Below are positions 60,319-64,000 of a DNA stretch of 64,000 nucleotides, piece after piece. Position 1 is the stretch's first letter, and each line of letters begins with the position of its first letter. Source of the stretch: Cucumis sativus (Eukaryota > Streptophyta > Magnoliopsida > Cucurbitales > Cucurbitaceae); NCBI RefSeq assembly GCF_000004075.3, contig NC_026657.2, positions 29,854,408 through 29,918,407 of the forward strand, in the 5' to 3' direction. The notes under the pieces were generated by a model. It worked only from the letters and a program-made list of their open reading frames with translations. It was not told the DNA's origin and ran no database searches. A program made the position numbers and the translations under genes.

Positions 60319-61830
60319 ATGGGCAGTGATCGGAAGCGAATCTTGATAGGTTTGACGGTGGCGATGTTCTTAGGATTGGTGGTGTACATGAAGCTTTGGA
60401 CCATCGACTATTCCATGTCTGCCGATGAAGCCGAACTTCTCAGGTTTGGATTTTCCATTTTTTGTTCGTTTTTCTCGTTTTGTTGCGAAAATTTGTCTGA
60501 AATTTTAGGAAATGGTACCGTCTTCTCTTAATTCGTGTTGTCGGAACTTCGTAATGTAAAATTCACTGAGATTATCGGTTAGCTTTAATTTAATCGTTTA
60601 TGGATCATTCAGACGGCAGTTCGATCTTGCAAACCGGGAGGCAATGGATGAATCTGCGGAATGGCGTCGTATGTACGATAACGAACTAGATAGAGCTAAT
60701 AGATGTAAAAGTGAACTAAACCAGGTCAGTACTTTAGGGTTAAGTTGCCAAGAAAATTGATGAATTCAATAGAGTTTCTTTCTCATTGCATTGATTCAGC
60801 GGAATGGTTTTATTAAAATTGATGCAATTACTTCTCTGAAACCGGTTGTTTAATGGGCGCATGCTTGAATTTTGTTCATCTTGTTGCTGCTCCTATGATT
60901 TACGGCTTTCCAATCAAACAATTCATAACGTCTTGCATTGTCAACCGGAAAAAAAAAAAACTTGTTTGACGCTGAATATGAGAAATGCTTGTGTATTGAA
61001 CAAGAGCCCAGTTCTTGGCAGCATGAACTTTGAAATATTTCTCACATAGTTGATCTCTTATCAGTAGTAAGATGCTGTTTTGAAAGTAACTGGTTTAATT
61101 TTAGCTTATGCTTTTGGGTTTGAGATAATTTAACATGATATTAGATCATTTAGTATTCAAACATGGCAATGTGATTTCCTTTTCAATTACTATTGACATC
61201 ACTTGTTTGATCAACATAATCTTGAAATCTACAAGTGAGAGGAATATTAGGAAGACATAAAGCTTCGTGCGGTAACTATTTAATTTTGGATTTTAGTCTT
61301 TGAAAATTAAGTGTATAAACATTCATTCCACCTCTAAATTACTTTCTTATTTACTTTATACCTATGAAAATTTTTGAAGACTAAAGTAAAGAACTATGGT
61401 AGGAAATTGAGAGGAAATAAGATTGATTTCCAAAAACTAAACAAAAAGCCAAATTCAAATGGTTATTAAAGGGGTCAAAACACTTGAATTTAACACCATG
61501 AGGCTGTAAGTTGCTTGTACATTTTTGTATTTGACCAATGATTGTGTACAATTCTACTTAGCAGCTTAAGGTATCGTTTGAGAAGGTGGGGGATGCTGCT
61601 AAAATCAATGAGAAGCTAACAAAGACGCAAGAGGTAATCCCTTTGATGTTAACTAATTAATGAGTTGTTCCAAAAAATTTTGAAAATGATTTCAGAACTA
61701 AAATTTTGTCCCACATCTTTTATCTCTCAAACATGTCTAAAAATTTCAGGAAAACTTTGCTCTCCGCACACAAGTGGATGCTTTACAGCGAAGGCTAGAG
61801 GCCGAGAAGTCAAGATGTGGCTCTCAATAA
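60319..61830 (+). CDS. Small membrane-anchored coiled-coil protein, four exons
   Basis: Exons: 60319-60443, 60613-60724, 61565-61633 and 61750-61830 (387 bases, 128 residues). It begins MGSDRKRILIGLTVAMFLG. A single membrane segment lies at about residues 8-27, preceded by basic residues. The rest is a charged helical region with heptad-like Leu/Ala spacing (about 38-122), ending KSRCGSQ. It matches a conserved plant family of uncharacterised transmembrane proteins (RRQFDLANREAMDESAEWR is the hallmark, split by intron 1). The orientation is probably short N-terminus in or lumenal and a long cytosolic coiled coil, but this is not proven, and the partner is unknown. Intron 3's neighbour, the exon 3 acceptor, is a TAGCAG tandem site. 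Intron 2 contains a MITE-like element. Confidence 0.88.
61271..61467. mobile_element. Probable MITE inside intron 2 of the coiled-coil gene
   Basis: The left end GGTAACTATTTAATTTTGGA matches the reverse complement of the right end (AATAACCATTTGAATTTGGC) at about 15 of 20 positions, and similarity continues inward (TTTAGTCTTTGAAAATTAAG against TTTAGTTTTTGGAAATCAA). Size is about 197 bases with no frame. GGTAACTATTT/ATAACCATTT ends are typical of short hAT-like MITEs in plants. The target duplication is not clear. Confidence 0.5.
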
Positions 61831-63806
61831 AGCTAATCAACAGACACAGAAGCGAAAAGGGTACATACTAACATTGTTTTTGAATTGTAAAACGTCTATC
61901 ACAGAGGTTGCTTGGCTATGGCTGGTGATGGGAAGTACTAAACCAAATTGATAAAACTAATGAAGGTCGGTCACTCCAGGTTGTGGTTTTTATAGGTTTC
62001 TCTATTCTCTTTGTCGTCTGGAGTTTGTAGGAAAAGAGATTGTTGTGGAATCGTCGCGAGATCATCAACTCGACTTTCGCTTCTGAGGATTCTACTGGCA
62101 TCGGAATGACAAATGTGGATAGCTACAATCAAAGCAGTAACTAAAAGGCAAAAGCACCATGGGGGAGCTTCTCCTTCATGAATCCAGAGTATGTAAAAGT
62201 TTAGGTGTAGAAAAATTTTAGAATTTGGAACCTAGGGTTTTACTCTTTTCTTCTCCCCTTGCAATTCATACGATTCAAAGAGTTAATTTGAATTGGTGTT
62301 GTGGCCTCAAAATTGATAGTATAAAATTACAAATACTACATTAGTTTAGTTTAGTTGAGTTACTCATTAAATATATTAATTAATTAATTGGTTCTAAGCA
62401 TCATTTATTTTCCAAAATGTATAAAAAACTTAAACGAAATGATTCTTATTTGTTAAACCATTCAATGACATATCATTGTTAAAAAGGGTTTCGCAAGATC
62501 ATAGAAGTTTAATTTGTGTTTGAACTTATATAAGATTTCTACGTTCAATTTCAATGCAAGGAGTAAATCTATATATTCATTTTATCGTAGAAAAATTCAC
62601 AAAATAAACATAAAAGGTAGCTAACATATTTATAATATAAATTATAGATACATTTACTTATTTGAAAATTTTAAAAAAATGTTTATTTACTAACTTTCTA
62701 AAAGAAATTTGTAAAAAACAAAACACTTGACCAGTAATAAATTTGGTGTTAATAATTTGTCCAATTTTTCTATTTTGAAAAATCCTCTAATTTAAACTTA
62801 TTTTTTAAATTAATTTTTGTTCAGACGTATACCTAATAGATATAATTTTTTTCAGAAATATCTATAGAATATATTTTATAGAAAATTTCTTTAAAATTAA
62901 GACATCAAGCTATAGAACTAAATGAGTGAGATTAATTACAAAATTGCATATTGAAATATAAACATAGGAAGAAGTGGTTGAATAATAATATTTAAGATAG
63001 TTATGGATATTAATCTAAAAATAGTATGTTTAGAACAAGAAAAAGACATTAACCAACAATTGTATTGTACTACTTCCTTCCAATCGTTTCTCCCTCGTTT
63101 TCTTATATGCTTACAAACTTTGAAACAGAATGGAGGGAGAGTCGGTGTTTTATTTACAAACTTTGCTTGTTATCTAAATAAAATATCCACAAAAATTACA
63201 TCATTACTTTTCACCTTTGGACAGAATTTGGAATTTGAAAGGGTGTATCAACCATCTAAAATGAAAACTTGAATATCCACTTCGTTTCAGTTCACCTCGC
63301 ATTGAAACATGAAGAATAATGAATATTATATCAACAAAAGAAATGAGATGCACAAAATGATAGATAAATGTTACTCGATCTATGTAGTATTTTGTTTCAC
63401 TTTTTTTTTTATAAAGGACAAAAGGGACCTATTTTACATTTGAAGAAACAACAAAATGGCAATATGATTTGATATAATAAAAATAAATAAAAAGAATAAA
63501 GAAAAATATTTTAGTTGATTGTTCATGATGATGATGTGTTGTAAATGTGAATGAAAGTGAAGTTCGCCATTGGAAGCGCTCTCCATTTTTACACTTGACA
63601 TCTTGCTTTAGACTCGCTAAATTAAATCTTCTATTCACACATTCTTACGATCATCTAGGAATTATGATATTTTTTCTAAATCTCTGTCATTTTCTTACGA
63701 TTTCCTCCCTTTCCCTTCATAATCTCTTCTTGCATTGCCCATTTCTCTTCATGTTTTGATCTTTCTCTTCCCCTTCTTCTTCCCATTCTTCTTCCCATCA
63801 CCATCC
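61831..63806. other. Spacer before the NPH3-like gene
   Basis: The left end (to about 62240) is the 3' untranslated region of the coiled-coil gene. The middle is AT-rich. From about 63560 the sequence becomes CT-rich, as expected for a leader, with TTCTTC runs just before the start codon of the next gene. No other gene is supported. Confidence 0.5.
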
Positions 63807-64000
63807 ATGGCAACCATGAAATTAGGCATTAAACCCGAAGCATTTCATCGCGAGGGCCAAACTTGGTACCCCATTTTGTTATTTTGATTATAAATGATGT
63901 TTCTCTTGTTTGCATTGATTGATTCTGTAATGCCAATTCATACGATTCTGTTTTTTGTTTTGATCCATTTGATTTGATCTCATTAATCTTTTTGGTTTTC
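63807..64000 (+). CDS. NPH3/BTB (NRL) family protein, first exon only; runs off the window
   Basis: Only the first exon (63807-63865) is inside the window; it ends in TG|GTACCC, leaving a Trp codon split by the intron. It encodes MATMKLGIKPEAFHREGQT, which matches the N-terminus of NPH3-domain proteins (MATMKLGSKPE...EGQTW is standard), just before the BTB/POZ domain. This subgroup includes NPY-type proteins that act with cullin-3 ligases in phototropism and auxin-guided organ growth. The orthologue cannot be told from 19 residues. The rest of the window (63866-64000) is intron. Confidence 0.75.

Overview
The window is nuclear DNA of a flowering plant, most likely a eudicot. It has AT-rich spacers of 2-8 kb, short exons with GT/AG introns, telo-box and GGCCCA (site II) promoter elements, and plant-only families (IDD zinc finger, PIP aquaporin, S40/DUF584, DUF1685, DUF7870, NPH3). 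A cucurbit is a guess from gene style, not shown by the sequence. There is no operon, CRISPR array, provirus or long transposon reading frame.

Layout, left to right: a two-exon DUF1685 gene (-, 1340-2567); tRNA-Pro(AGG) (+, 3127-3198); a nine-exon SYP71-type Qc-SNARE (+, 3790-7002); an 8.4-kb gene desert; a four-exon INDETERMINATE DOMAIN zinc-finger factor (+, 15411-17644); an eight-exon RING-CH membrane E3 ligase (-, 20396-23681) with a GC-AG intron; a single-exon DUF7870 membrane methyltransferase-like gene (+, 26325-27767) behind a leader full of tiny upstream ORFs; a LOG2/LUL-type myristoylated RING E3 ligase (-, 29798-32494); V-ATPase subunit G (-, 36906-37619) with a 1.3-kb leader intron; a PIP2 aquaporin (-, 39949-41407); an unrecognised 46-residue gene with a TATA box (-, 43657-43797); single-exon ribosomal protein L12 (-, 46654-47154) with a classic telo-box/site II promoter; a 6.6-kb desert; a single-exon S40 senescence regulator (+, 53789-54328); a 6-kb desert; a four-exon small membrane-anchored coiled-coil protein (+, 60319-61830); and the first exon of an NPH3/BTB-like gene running off the right edge (+, 63807 on).

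The genes are functionally unrelated neighbours. Exon chains were built by hand; every complete multi-exon model sums to a multiple of three and gives a protein close to its family's usual form. Points worth a second look are the GC-AG intron, two introns that are multiples of three with no stop (SYP71 intron 4, IDD intron 1), a NAGNAG acceptor, overlapping AUG-stop elements in the DUF7870 leader, the 46-residue gene, a promoter-like island with no ORF near 43 kb, a perfect inverted repeat made of GCCCA motifs near 24.86 kb, and several MITE/SINE-like insertions and tandem duplications.
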